This document shows positions 28,301-43,300 of a stretch of DNA of 64,000 nt, one piece after another. The position numbers were made by a program, and so were the translations under genes. The stretch's first letter is position 1, and each line of letters begins with the position of its first letter. Below the pieces are notes generated by a model, which did not search any database, had not been told where the DNA came from, and was given only the letters and a program-made list of their open reading frames with translations. Source of the stretch: Ascidia mentula (lineage: Eukaryota > Chordata > Ascidiacea > Phlebobranchia > Ascidiidae); contig OX387201.1 in NCBI GenBank assembly GCA_947561715.1, positions 3,056,001 to 3,120,000 of the forward strand, read 5' to 3'.

Positions 28301-31300
28301 CAAAGGAGACGAAAGTATGGTTGGTGGAGGATTCCTGACGAATAATGAGATGAAGGAATTGGGCGACGACAGCATTGTGCCAACGGAAGCATCGTTGTTC
28401 GCCGTTCAGCAGTAAGCTCTAACCACATATAGAGAAATTAGTAAAATATAAACGCAATTTGTTTTAACGACGCTCATATTGAGAACATGTAGTTGTATGA
28501 TGTGGTGTTTCAAAGAATAACTTTACAGTGTCTTATGTATTGATCTAAATGAATATACAATCTTGTCAAGTCAGTCGAAATTTTTAGTAATAATTTTGCA
28601 TGCATATTTTCGCGTGTAGAGATTCCAAGTATTCGACTCTGGAAGCTTTGGCCGGTTACGGAGCTCGCAGACCGTCCTGGTCGTCATCAGCCACCAATGA
28701 AAGTGACAACATCAAGTCGCCCAGGAGCCCACGTTGCAACGGGTGAGACGTAACTATCATTAACATGAATAGCGTTGTAAAGGTGGCAAAGCGTAAAAGG
28801 TTAACATCGAGTAATGTTACAATTAAAACATATCCGTAAATTTGTGGCAGTCTGTTATTAACTGCAGTTTTTAATTCTGCTTTTACTCAACACTGAGGTA
28901 AATTATTGTTGATTTTAATATGTTTTTATTTGCGTTACAGCTTTCTTGTTTCGTTCATGGTGGACGCTAGAGGCGGTAAAGTGCGCGGAACACGTCACTA
29001 CGATCTACGTATAGTGGTGCCCCCGAAGGCTTGTCGGGCCCCAACCCGTGTTACGTGCAGGTTTGCTCGTCGGCGACACACAGCGGCCATCACAGCTACC
29101 AACAATCCGTCACTATTTGACGCTGAAGGCAACGCTGCTCGGGTTTTGGAAGTTGGTCCGAGGGGGGCTTCTTTTCTTGAGTAAGTGGGATTGATTTTGT
29201 TGTAAATAGTGCGAGCAGGGCTTTTTATCAATTCGGTGTTGCGCCTTACGGGTTATGGCTCGTCAGTTTACTTGGAGTAGAGAAGTTATGTGCCATGAAG
29301 TGTCAACACTCCAAACCACGAAATGGGACTATCCCTTTGGGTGTTTCCCTGATTTTCACTCATGAATGAGCGTTCCCGTCACTTACTTGCCCTATTTCCT
29401 TTCTGCAGCCAACAACATAACCCCGCACGCTTTCCGCCCTTTACGGAGGGCGAAGGTTTGGCGGCCAGAGTGATACAGTTCGGACCAAAGGCGTGTCGCT
29501 TCTTAGGGTAAATCGTCGCGTTATGACGTGTGTTGTGGTGAGCGTGACGTCAGGTGCCGTGCTGATCAATCAGCTGCCGTAATTTGTGATTCTCATGTGT
29601 GTTTGTCCTTCAGTAGTTCGTCCTCCGATGTGTTGTTTTGTGGTGTTTGTGTGCTAGGTTACATTCCGGTGCAATCAAATTACGTTTTAAGTAAGCGAAG
29701 TCATTGAAATTTGACTGTTTCTCAAAACAATGGTGATGTTATCAATAAATTGTTGACTGTGACTTTTCATCCTTCGTAATTTGCGATCACCCAAGGTTAC
29801 GAATTCGACGAGAAACATCTTCTCGACGAAACCTTCCAATTTCCATCCACAAAAATCTTTATAATATCTATTTTCCGAACTGTATTTCCGCCAATTTGTT
29901 TCTGACCTAATCTCGTTGATATTTTAGGCCAGTGGCGATCGAGATACCGCATTTCGCCAGCCTAAAGAATAACAACCGCCAGATCGTTGTGATGAGGAGT
30001 AATGACGGGAGCAATTGGAAGGAGCACAAGTGGCCGTGCACCGACCAACAGTTTTGCAAGCAGAACATCGATGAAGGTACCTCTCGTGGCAGCTTGTGTC
30101 TTTTATTGAGTAGAACGCTTCCTCGAACTCTCCTATTTTTGAGAATAAAGAAAATGGTCCATAGCGCTGAAAACATTGACATGTTTTATTTATTTAGGAC
30201 GTTATGTCAAAACCTTACACCATCGTCAGTTTAAAAGTGGAGTGGTTGGTCGAGCTCCACAGTTAGATAGAGCTGACCTGACTAAAAAACATTTTTGTGT
30301 TATTTATTGTCGACAGAATTACTTGTAACGTCAAAAACTGCTGCAGTATGTAAGACAAAAGTTTTCTGTCACAAATTTCATCCGAAATATTGGATGCAGA
30401 TCTACAGCCTGCGGAAAAGCTCGCCGAGCGTCGCATCTTCCGCATCATCACATCCGATCTTCCCCGCTTCTTTGCTCTCGTATCTCGGCCACTAGAGGAC
30501 GCCAAGTCGATCGGTTCGTCAGGAGGAGAGCTGACGTCATCGGTTGTGAAGGATGCCAGAGCGAAGTTTCCAGAAGGTTCTCTCACGAAGAAGATTAACG
30601 TTGCGATGCAGGTTGGTCGAATGTTGTTAACAGTAAATGTCTGGAAAGGTTGAGATACTTAGGATGAGTGAATATATAGTATGTTCGTGTCCGCATAACT
30701 ATAAACACACAATGGTCTTCTGCAATATAATCACCACCGCTCCTGGAAGTGATTTTAAATTATAAAGATTTCATACTTAGTTTTGATGCTGGTTTAAATC
30801 TTGGAACTGTTCATTTTATGGCTACAGTCACATGCTTAACTGAAGCGTTACCGAATGTGTGTGTGTGTTTTGATCAAACTGTTCAGCAAGACAAAAAAAT
30901 ACCTGCTCTTTATTTTGTAAGCAGTCTTTTAGAAACGAACGCAAAATAAGCACATGAAAGCAAAAACTAGTGCCATAATGCAGAAGTCCATAATTTGTAG
31001 GTGATGCCGATCACTCCCGAGATGTGCAAGAGGGCAGTTGGTGGGAAAGCTAAAGCGAGCATCATCTTAACAATCGAACCGAGAAGAAGAAAATTCCACA
31101 AACCCATTCAACTCACAGTTCCATTACCAGGTTGGTTAAACGATTTTTACTGCTTTTCTTACTTCAGGAATCCAAAAATGTTTTATTAAGATTTACAGTC
31201 GCGAAAAAATGGACTTAAAAAAAACACAAAAACAACAAATTGCGTTTTTTTACAGAGGGAACTGACAAAAAGGATTACCTGAGCACAGTTGAGGATTCCA

Positions 31301-34300
31301 CTCTGAGGCTGCTATGCAGTATTTCCGGTTAGTATGCCAACATACTTGAAACTGCAAGTTACTGTGGTAGTTTTTAACGGTAGTTGTTTGTGTTGAAATT
31401 CAGGCGAAGATAATCCTGCGCAATGGGAAGACATTACAGGTTCGACTCCACTCAATTTCCTGGATAACTTCGTCACTTTCACCTCTACAGTATCGGCCAG
31501 GTGCAGTAACAGTTTTTATGAAAATTATTTGAAGATGGCGACTTTTGAAATTTCAATTAAAAATAGACCTTGGTTGAAGTCTCTCTTTAGCCAAAATGTG
31601 ATAATCACTACGTTACAAACAAACCACAAAACTGTTTAATACCAGGTTTGTAATAAAGGCGAGTTTTTTTGAATAAGAAAATCTTCTGAAAAAATTTATT
31701 CCGTATGCCCCAATAACTTACAACTTATAACTTAAACGATTGCAAGTGATCAAATACCAAAAAGCCAAACTTTAATTAAGCTCCTGGAATAAACTCTTAC
31801 ATAAACAACACTGTTGGCAGGTTTTGGTTGATCGATTGCCGCCAACCATCCGAATCTTCAACCCTTGCCCATCAGATTTACGCCGAAGCCACGCGCGTAC
31901 CTTACATGGCCAAATTCCTCGTGTTCGGCAAATCTCACGACCCCCTGGAAGCCAGGCTGAGGGTTTTTTGTCTCACTGAGGACAAGTATGAACATTTCTT
32001 TGAAACTTAATATTGTTGTGAAGTTTTGGAATTACTAAAACGATTGATGAAATATTTATCAGTTTGGGTAAAGTATGTGGGAGCGTCATGTTATCAAAAT
32101 CCAATGTTGCTAAATTTTTGGTTGAGAATAAAACGATACTTTCGTATTATATGATTTTGGACCTACAATGTTTATCAAGTAAATTTTATGGAATTCCACT
32201 GTAGACACAGTATTTTGTTTTGTGGTACTGTTAATCGCAACATACCTTACCTTCTGCCAAAATTAACCAAGACGAAACGTTGGTAAAGTGTTTTGTTATT
32301 TTGTCATCAAAATTGCCAAATTTTAGTCTGTTTTTCCGTTCATACAAGGTACGAGAAGACGCTGGAAAAGCAGGAGAATTACGTGGAGATTGCAAGGAGC
32401 AAAGATGTGGAGGTTTGCGAAGGAAGCAAGATCTGTATTGAGTGCTCCGGGAACCTTTCGGCACCGATAAAATCAGGACAAGTTCACAATTTCCAGTTCA
32501 CCGCATTCAACGAAAATAGGATTCAAATTCTTGCCAAGGTAAAGCTCACTAAAGTCCTGGGTTCGTTTTGATTGTTTCTGACTCTGGTCATGGATTTTTA
32601 CAGATATTAAACCCGGCCAGGATTTTGACGCGTCAGAATAACTATGACATTTTTTGGGTCGTTTACAAAAACTCGTATTCTGCATTTGTGGTCAGAAATT
32701 CCTATTAAACGATTCCGGGAATCACTCCCCATTCCAGCATTATAATCATAACGATTTTCCATTTTATTTTAAAATTTTTTTTACCCTGAGAAAGCCTAGC
32801 TGGATAGCAGGCGAAACGTCGGTGAATACAAGTTACGTTTTAATGTGCCAGAAGAACAGACTATTAAAACTCAATATATTAGTACCTCGTGTGTCGGTCA
32901 ACAGACTACTAAAAAATAAATTTCCTTGCAGCAACAACAAATATAACGATTTTCACTTATTTTTTTTACCACATTTATGGAAACATGTATTTCCGAAGTT
33001 AAAAGTTAAAGAACATAAACGATTTCACATTCAACCTGATGTTTTTCCGCCAGGTCCGGGATTCGATCCAAGAACCTTGCGGTCGTCTCACTTTCACCCG
33101 CCAACCATTAGGGCCCCCGAAGAGTCACGGCGCTCGAAAAACTCTCTGCAATCTGAATGTTAGACTGCCACCTTGTGATCGGGTAAGTATCCACATGTTA
33201 TCCGGTAGCGGAAAAGTTTTGTTGTAACTGTGATGCTGATTTGCAGTTAATAAAAGCATTAACCACTAAACAACTTTTGGACGCTTAACACTTTTTTAAA
33301 ATTTAACAGATTTCTTGTGACATGGAAATCTTAAACTATATGGTGTGATTTTGTATCTAACAGTTTATGTGTCTGTGAAGTTAATACAAAATATGCGCTA
33401 TTAATTTATCTGCACTTTATTGTAACTGTAGCTGTGTAGGCACGGTACACACATACACTCCAAGTCACTCTGCATGGCGCTCGCCCTAATTTTTCAACAA
33501 ACTTGCTTTAAAGCTTATGAAGGTGTTAATTTGTTTTGCGCTGCATAGGATTCCGATTCTGAGGACGACGTGTGCATGCAATATGAGGTAATACTTCTTC
33601 TAAACACTAACACCTCTCACATGTCTATATTACACAAATATTCACTTTTGCAACGAATTTTAGTAACGGTATTGATGTGTTAGATTAAATTTTCTTTTTT
33701 TTTGTCTTATTATACTTTAAGTGTTAATTGCTTTTAGAAATGATCTGCTTGCGTACGATATGATCCATTAAAGGCACATCGAAATTTATACTTGACCGCA
33801 TTTGCATTTTTTAAGTGGAAACCTAAAAATGCGCTTAATTTATCATTAAATTATTTCCACCTTCTCCAAATTCCACAATGGAATAGAACCACATAAACGA
33901 ATGCATTCAAGCATGTCCAATGTCGATTCACTGTTACGTCGAGCAAGACAACATTCGAAAATTCCATTTTATTTTTTTGTGTGTCTTTCGCTATAAAAAG
34001 TATCTTGCAATAGAAATCTGTGTCGCAAACTCCGGAAGAGGAAGCGAGCGAGGCGAGGAAGAGGTATTTCTTGGTGGATCCCGCATCCGGTGAGAAATAG
34101 TCGCGACTAGTTTATAATGTCGGTTTACGTGGTCATTGTTGGGCCAGTTATGTACCAATACACCGCATTGGGTACCCCAACGTTTTTCTTTAAATCGGGG
34201 ATTCTTAATCTTTATTGTTCTGCGACCTCATTATAAAAGAAAAATTTTATGCGAACCCCATATTAAAAAAATAGTTTTCTGTACAAACCCATTTTGAAAC

Positions 34301-37300
34301 TGTTTTCTACGTGACCCCAGATAAACAACTAAAAGTGTGAAATACGAAATTGTCCCCACAAAAGCCAAAAAACGACTTATAGTTTTGAGGAGCCCTGGTT
34401 CAAACCACTTTAAAGGTGGTGTCAGCAAAGTTGTACCCAATAGTGGCCACCAAATCCGGCATTAACACTTCACCTTATTTAAAACAATAGAATATGAGTT
34501 GAATTACCCACTTGTTTTTATCCGGCGCTCTCTATTTTTTTCTTGCACGCTGCGTTCGGATAAATTAACCTTCCAGTGGACGCCAGCGCTCCGGACGAGA
34601 GCTCGCCTGAAGAGATAGCTCGCGATATGGGTGACGTCATAAATAAATTAAACCAAGTCCAGATTATTTTACAACCCCATGCCGAAGCCCAGGCATCTGC
34701 AACGAAACACAGTGGAGTCGAAATAGTGGAAGATATTGACGTGGGGGTCGAGGAGACCGCACAGGTGGTCACAGAGGTCCGGAATCGACTGGTGGAGATG
34801 AAGCAACTGCTGGAGTCGGAAGAGGTCAAGTCCGATAGCTATTTTGACCTGTATTCAGTTGAACCTGCGCGGGTTGAAAGTGGAGAGAATTCGGGCCATG
34901 TTGGGGAGCGCCTTGACCGCACTTCCCACGTATTCGAGCGCAACGTGGAACACGCTGAGACATCGGAGCTGAGCGAACTCCACGGGCGGGCTTATAGGGG
35001 CGCGACAGCAGTCGAGGAAATCAACGCCAACTTTGAAGTCCTGGCCCAGACCATCGACGCCGACATGCAAAACAGGGGCCAAGACGTTCTTTCGGTAAAA
35101 TTTGAGGAAAAGCTGGAAACCGCCCAGGACACTATCAGAGTAGCTTCAACTGACGTCACACCTTGCCTCGAGCCCAGTATTACATTAAGCCCCGAATCGC
35201 TGACACAGAGCAGTGACACATTTATAGACCACGAGCAAGAACAGGAGGGTTTGATCGATTATCTCGAAGCTGACTTGAACGAGAACTTTGCTCCGTTACC
35301 GAAGCCGAGGTCATCTAGACCTGCCACAGTATGCGAAACTGTCGTAGTGGACGAGGTGAAAAACACAGGCATTGCGCAAACATTACGGGACATAGAGAGC
35401 AACGAAGAGTTGTGTATGTTACTGGCAGACGACCTTGAATCTCAAAGTAACTCCTCCAATACGGTGATAACAAACGCTGTAAGATCCCAACCCGTTGTTG
35501 AGGACAAAGTTTTTCTGGTGGTGAGGAAGACCGAGTCGCAGCCGGAGCTTCTTCAAGTTTCTTCCATGAAACGTTCTCTTAGTGCAAGCTCGGATCAGAT
35601 GAAGATGGTTCGCTTCCACGAGAGTGTGACCGTGATCCACGCTGACAAATCATACGACCTTTGTTCTCTTAACCGAGAACGCTCCTCCGATTCCGAGGAA
35701 GATGAGTCCGAAATCTCTGACACTGACTCTGCATCGTTCTCGCCCCAGAGCTCGGACGCGGAGGACTCTGTCGTATCGGAGGATCAGGAACATCCAAAGA
35801 CACTTCAGGAGCGGATCACAGCGTACCGAGCGGCTAGCAGCGAACTTCAGCGTGAGCTTGAGAGATTTAGGAGGAACAACCCTCGTTATTCTGATCAGAG
35901 GGCGTATCTTCCTCCGAAAACGACGCCACCTGAGCCAAGTAGCTCCATAGATGCGAGCGCCCGGTCTGCACCGGAGGCTCCTTTGATGAATGACGCCGGA
36001 GGAGAAAGCAGCAGTGAAGACGAGGATGAGATCTCTCCTGTCATCCTGGAAGAGACTCATACAGTAAAAGAGCTTCTGAAAACGTGGGAACAAAAACCTC
36101 TGATGAACATGTCTCCAATCAGGAGGACCTCCAGCACAGAGGAACCAAAAACATCTTCTGATCCTGATGGAGCTCAGATGCTCTCCCGTTACCCTCAGGT
36201 AGAGATCGAAGTTGCGCAGCCTTCCACTATCAGCGAACTTTCCGAATCCTGTGATTCTATTCAACTTTTGGTTGATGAGGAGTGGGTTCCGGAGCTTGTT
36301 GTAGACGCAGAATCTGCTCAGCAAGAGATCCTGGTCAAGGAGCAACATTCGGGTGATGAAGAGACAGCAGAAATACGATCTGTCAGGGATCATGCACAGG
36401 AAGAAGATAAAACAGTGGAAGTTATGTTGCAGGACTTGGAGCATGTTGAAGAAAGTACAACTGTATGCGAGGACCGACAATTTATTGCAGGGGAGTATGA
36501 AGTGTCCGTCGCGGAAAATGTGGAAGTTTCTCCAAGTTTTGTTAAAGGAACCGGTGTAAGTTTGGACCATGTTTCCAGTGGTAAGAGCGACCTAGAAATA
36601 GAGGAATGCAAAACATTCGGGTATAGTTCAGAGGCAACTGCCCGTGATACATCCGAACTGGTTCTTGGTGGTACTGGTTCCCAAGTGACTGAAACCAATA
36701 CATTTAATTTTGAAACATCTGCGATAACTCCAGAAAACAGGGATAGTGACGAGGTGGTTGTTGCCAGAATTCAACCTGAAACCTTTCTTGCTTCTTCAAC
36801 TCAACTTCACACGGAATCGAATAAACTTGAAACAAAGGATACTGGTGACGTAAGAGACCACCCGATTTCAGCTCAAGTTACCTCGGATCCGACCAACACC
36901 ACAGAAAATGTTGCCATTGGCGTAAATACCAACACGGAACAGAAAAATATCGCTTCCATTGACGTTACAACAGACCAAAGCTACGAACAACAACAGCCAG
37001 ATACCAAGCACGAACCAGATGAAGACAATATCAATATTTTTCATGCCGAGGCAATATTTGAGGAAATTGGTTCAGATATTTACCAAGAATATACACGAAG
37101 TAAAGATCAATCTGCCAATAGTAAGCATTCCTTTATAGCCAAGGAAAGTGTAAGCTCATCTGTTGGGGATGATACCAGCCGAAACTTCGATAGCTTTACA
37201 ACTGTTTCACATGTTAGTAACGATTCGACGCCTGCAACCGATCAGGTTGTTACTGACGAGATCACTCATTACACCGCTGACAGCCAACTTGTGCAAGAAT

Positions 37301-40300
37301 CTGAAGAGATTATCGCAAACATGACAAAACGTGACCAAGAAACCCGCGATGTTTACGATGCCGCATTACAGAAGGCAAGCTCAATCGAAGAGGACGTTAT
37401 ACATGATGACAAGACTCTTGTCCAAACATCGGAGGACAAAATGTCACTCAGCTCAAATCAGTACGTGGTGGTAGATGGCAACGCTTCGTCTCAATCCTCC
37501 AACGTTACAGTGATTGTTTCAAGATGTACTGAGGATCGGTTGGACGAAATCGCCAGAGGTGAGTACAGATCTTATGAACAACCGGAACCGGCGGATGTCG
37601 TCACATTTTCTGCAAACGATAAACAGATAGCGGAAAACACAATAGTTGAACACGAAGACGAAACCCGCGAAACACAAGAGCATCCCGAAGAGGCAGTGGA
37701 TAATGAACTTGAAACTCGTCCCAAAGAACAGGTCTCCGACGTTGTTGTCGTTGAGCATACGGAGGAGACGGCTAAAGACGTTGATGGTCTCTGTAGGTCG
37801 CCCGATATGTTTGGCATGAAAGACGCTGATGGTGAGAAGAAGTCGATTTTCAAATGCCAGGATAGTCTGGAAGATACCGATGTCCACCAAGAAGAAAGAA
37901 TCGACACAGACGCTGATGCCGATAGCTTGGATCGATCAGGTTTCAATACTCCGGTTCGAGATACGACACAGTTGACAGAAGAGAGTACAACGTTTGTTCT
38001 TAAAGAATCAGATCACATAATTAGGAATGTATCTGATGACGAAGACAGTCTTGAGCGGCCCGCTACCTCAGACATTAATATTGTCGATGAGAACTTCATA
38101 GATCAAGTTGTGAGTAATGCGGTTTCATGTGGTGTTGTGGCTCCTGCATACGAACCAACCAACATGAAAGATTCTGCAGTTGTTGACAGTCGGGGTGAAA
38201 GTCACGATGTAAATGGTGAGGAATTTGTCAATCGTTTGCAAGCCGCTGAAGAGCGTTTGACAACAGGTGGCGAATCTGAAGATCTCGGCAGTGTCAAGAC
38301 ACAACTTGACTCTGAAGCCGAAACTAAAACCGATTACAAAACTCAACATGTTATTGCACAGAATTTTGCAAAACACGAAGAGTCTGTTTTCTGTAGTAGT
38401 AAGACAGAATTGGATGATTCTGTTTCTGTGTTAATGCCAATTCCTGATGGTAGAGTGTTTGCGGTAGAAGAACGCCAGACGGAAGTAACTGACTCGTACA
38501 AACCATACGACACAACTCTTCCCACGGAAGAATACAAAACAACTAAAACTAACACGGAAAGTTATTCAATCGATGACGTCAGTGATAAAAAGACTACCTG
38601 CGTGGAAATTTTCGAACCAACAACTCCTCAGGACGTTGATTATCCCGAAAGTATCAGAGAGGAATTTAATACGTTGTATGATGTTGCAAGCTACGACCCG
38701 TCAACTACTAACAGCGTGATACATGAGAAGACTTCTTCGGAAGGGCAAGGTGTTGTTGGCCTCACAGAGCAAAGTTTCGGCAAACCACCAGACACGAATG
38801 AAAACGAACTTGATGCGCAACTTGAGGGATCAAATGAACGGGAAACAAACTGTACTCGTGACACCAGTGGCGTTGGAGACGATCTAATCTCACACCAAGT
38901 TACGTCGGAACCGACCGGGGAGATCCATACTGCAGAGACTGTCGCGATTGTTGTAAATACCAACACGGAACAGACAAATGCCGGTTCCACCAACGCAAAA
39001 ACTGATGAAGAAATTGTCAAGTGCTATGTTGTTGACGACAGTTTGGTTTCAACCGAACAAGAAAACCTTGTTTCCCGACAAGTTGAAGCTGATGATGTGC
39101 ACATACAGAAGGAGGCATTTTTAAAATGTTTAGACGAGGCAGCTGATGAAAGCTCAAATACAACTGCAGTGACTATCTCATCTGATAAACCTGACTCCAA
39201 AGATGTTGAAGTCGTGGATGTGGGTTTGGGCGAAACCCAAGGAAACGCGGCTTTAAGACAGAGCAGCACGAGAGACCTTACCGGTGCTGAAGAAAACACT
39301 GTCCCAGAACTTGAAAGACCAGAACAGAAACACTACTTTGCCGATGTATTTGAAACGCAGTCGTCCAAAGCAGTGAAAGAAAATGGCCAAATGGATGTCG
39401 ACATCAAGCAGAGGGAATTCCCCCAACGACCGTCTGAAGACAAAACCAAGTTAAGACAGATGAGTGATTATGTGCATGAGTCTGCCAGAGTAATTGATTC
39501 ACAGGTGGTTTCTTCGAAACCTGAAAGTGATGAAACATTTTCTGTAATTATTGTTACGAAGGGTGAAGCTATGACCACAGAAACCATAATTATTGAAAAC
39601 CAGAAACTGGTTGACGATTTGGAATCGGGAAGTCCACAAGATGTTGAATGCGAGCAGGAAATCATTGATGTTTCCTCAGAAGATTCTGCAACAGAAGAAA
39701 CGAGTGCTCATCAAGCGGAAAATGTCCCCAGGGCCACTGGCGATCGTCTACCAGATGAACTTAAGTCTTCAGAAGATGTAGCCAGGAAATATGAAAATCT
39801 AATCTGGGAAGAAGCAGACCTTGCTCTACACGATCAAGTCGAGTTGGAAGATTCAAAGGAAACTTTAGGGGATGTATCGTTTTCGGTTGATGAAAAATAT
39901 CAGGATCATCTCGAAGATTCCGGTGTCTCGAATGTACTAATTTACGAAGAAAATGAATTGTTTTCCGAAGTATCGGAAGACGAATCTGTGGAAAACATCT
40001 CAAATATAGGGGTCACTGTTGAACACCTTGCTGGGGAAAATCTACAGGGGTATGCCAAAGGTACGTTGAGCGATGATAATGCCATTGACGCAAAACAAAC
40101 CTCTGCCATCGATGTGGAATCCTCAGCAGGCCAAGAAAGTGTACAAAATAAAACGGAATCGAACGAAGCCGAGGCAACGGATCAAGTCGCTTGTCGTCAA
40201 CCTGAAACTGATGAATTTAGTTTAGATCAATCGAAGGTTGAAATGCACGAAGAAGCGAGTGTAGTTGATTCTCAGCAAATGTTTTCTACAGAATTTGAAA

Positions 40301-43300
40301 GCGCTAAAACATATTCTGTAATTAATATTACGAAGGATGACAATAATGCTTTCTTGGAGCAAGAAGAGCAAGGAGAAAGTTTAGCACAAACGAATTTTGA
40401 AACTGTTGAAAGCGAAAAACTGGCTAATGACTTTGGTGTTGTTGCTCCGGAATGTACTCACGGGAATAGTGTGCAAACCTCCGAAGCCCAAGTCGTAGAT
40501 GTTTCTTTGACAGATTCAATAATAGAAAAAACACCTGCACAAGAAGGCGAAACTGGCTCGCAGGTCACTGGTTATGGGCGCCAATCGGATGAGGAAGGTG
40601 AAGCTAATGTATCCATGGATCATATCAGTGAAGAAGACCTTGCTGTGCAACAAGAAGTCAGACCGAAAGAATCCAATGATTACCGCCTCGAAATTGGTAC
40701 GACTGTCGCGGATGAATCGTTACCGGTTGGTGAAAATCTCGAACACGTTGAAGATTCTGCTGTCTCGAATGTAAAACTTTACGATGAAGTTGAATTGCTT
40801 TCCGAAGTATTGGGAGATGAATCTGTAGATAACATCCCCAAAATCGGGGCCACTGCTGAACATCTTGCTAAAGTAAGTGCACAGGGGGATGTAAAAGGTA
40901 CGTTAAGCGATGCTGATACGATTGACGCAAAACAAATCTCTGCCATCGATATGAAATCCTCAGAAAGTATTCACACCGAAACTGACCTAAACGAAGTTGA
41001 CGTAACGGATCAAGTCGCTTGCCATCAACCTGAATTAACTGATGAAACCAGTTTAGAACATTTGAAGGTTGAAATGCACGAAGCAGTGGGTGTAGTGGAT
41101 TCACAACAAATGTTTTCTTCAGAATTTGAAAGCGCCATAACAGCTTCTGGATTTATTGGTACAAAGGATGACACTAATGCCTTCTCGGAGCAAGAACAGC
41201 AAAGGGAAAGTTTGGCACAGACAAATTTTAAAACTGCTGAAAGCGAGGAACTGGTTGATGACTTTGCTTTGACCGGTCCGGAATGTACTCCTGAAGTGCA
41301 AGTCGTAGACGTTTCTTTAAAAGAATTAACAATAGAAGAAACGCACGCTCAAGAAGGTGAAACCGACCCACAGGTCACTGATGGTGGGCGCCAATTGGAT
41401 GAATGCATTTCACTGGAAGGTGGAGTCAAAACATCCATGGATGAGACCACGAAGCACAAAGACATACGAGAAGAATCAAATGAATACAAGCTCGAAATTG
41501 CTGAGACCACCGGGGTTAATTCCTTACCAGTTGGTGAAACTGTCGAACAGCTTGAAGATTCTCGTGTCGCGAATATAATACTCTATGAAGAAAATGAATT
41601 ATACTGCGAAGTGTCGGACGATGAATTCGCAGAAAACGTTTCCAAAATGACTGCACACCATGCCAGAGAAGATCTAAACGGCGATTTCAAAGGTTCGTCA
41701 AGCGATGGAATTCCATCTCTACCCGAACAAAGCTCTACCACCCACACAGAATCCGCTGAAGCCCAAGAAAGTTTTCCCACAGAAACTGACGTTCACGAAG
41801 CCGAGGATACGGATGAAGTTGTTGAAAAATTGTTCGAAATGGAGAAATTTCAAGACGAAAGTACACCCCGCACTGTGGAATATCTTCCCGGAGTTCCAAC
41901 TACATTTACTGACACAGAAACCGATTTAATTGTACACGATCTCAAATATCACGACACTCCAACTGTAGATCCTTCAAAACATGTCACAGTCGCATCCCTC
42001 GAAGCTTCAGACTTTAACTCTGAATCTAGGATAGAACAGAACTCATCACCACTCAACGAAACGGACATTTCACCGCAACAAACCGAGGTCGAATTATGTC
42101 AATATGTTGCTCCCATGCAAACTACCAGTAAATTGGGATATTCGAGTGACGAAAAATTAATTGTCGATAGCTCAGCAACGGAAGGACAAGAAGATATCAT
42201 CCTGTCCCGTAAGGATAAACAAAATGCACAGCTATATACCAGTGAACCTTACCAAAGGGAAACACTCACTGAACAAACGATTAACGAAGACAGAACTCAA
42301 CAACAAAACAATGAGGAAAGTGTGCGAAATGACGACACAAGTGTTGCCGTGACAACTGTGGAAGGCAATCTTGTTGACGTCGGTTGTTCCGACCAAACCG
42401 TTACACAAATCTGTGATATTCCTGGTGAAAGTGAAGACATTCCCACTGTTATCAAGGAAGAGTTTAGAATGGAAGAAAAAGAAGAGAGTCTTGATGATAG
42501 TTTCGTTGGAAGTTCACAGGGTAACGAAACTCAGTTTAAGGTTGTCCGTTCATCTGATGTTAAAACAACGGAGATCGTTGAAAATGCTGTTAGTTCTGCT
42601 GGGTTGGAGGATTCTCTTTATAAACCGTACTCAAATGATATCATTTTAACGGAAAATGTTGAAACCATCGTTGAAACGCAGGAACAAATTACTTTGGAAT
42701 TTAATCTGGAAGAAGAATCCTGTTATGGCGCGACCTCTGGGGATGAAACAATTAACGAACAACAATTTGTGAATGACGAAATGAACACAAACGCAACTGA
42801 AGAGCAAAGTTACGTGCAAAAGGCGAGGGATGATGTAACCAGTGATGATAATTACGTGCAAAAGGCGAGGGGTGACGTTACAAACCTTCACGTAACACGT
42901 GGGGAAATCGATTTGGTTGATTTCGGAAATGAAGAGCAAATAGTTTTACAAGTAAGAGCCGAACACCAGGAATTTCATATCAGCGGTATGGAACAATCGT
43001 GTGAATCTGCTCACAAAAGGTTCGAGGACGAGGATTGCCGCTGTAGTATTGACGATGTCGCAGCACAAACTAAACAGGATGGTTGGTCCCAAGACGAATC
43101 GGAAACAGAAGCCGATGCCACTCCATTTGACGCAGACTTGTTGCATACTTCAGGTGAAAAAGAAGATTTTATTTTACCGGAGGTTCAAACTCACAAGGAA
43201 CCGATGGACGAATTTAGCGTCAAAGAAGTTTTGGTTCACAAAGAAAGCACCGAAAGCCTGGAATACATTTCATCCTCTATCCAACCTAATACATCTGAGA

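Noticed and set aside
35650-36570. 306-codon open frame on the minus strand
   Set aside because: It lies fully inside the giant exon and is antisense to well-supported coding sequence. No domain or splice support. Long antisense frames are common opposite biased coding sequence.
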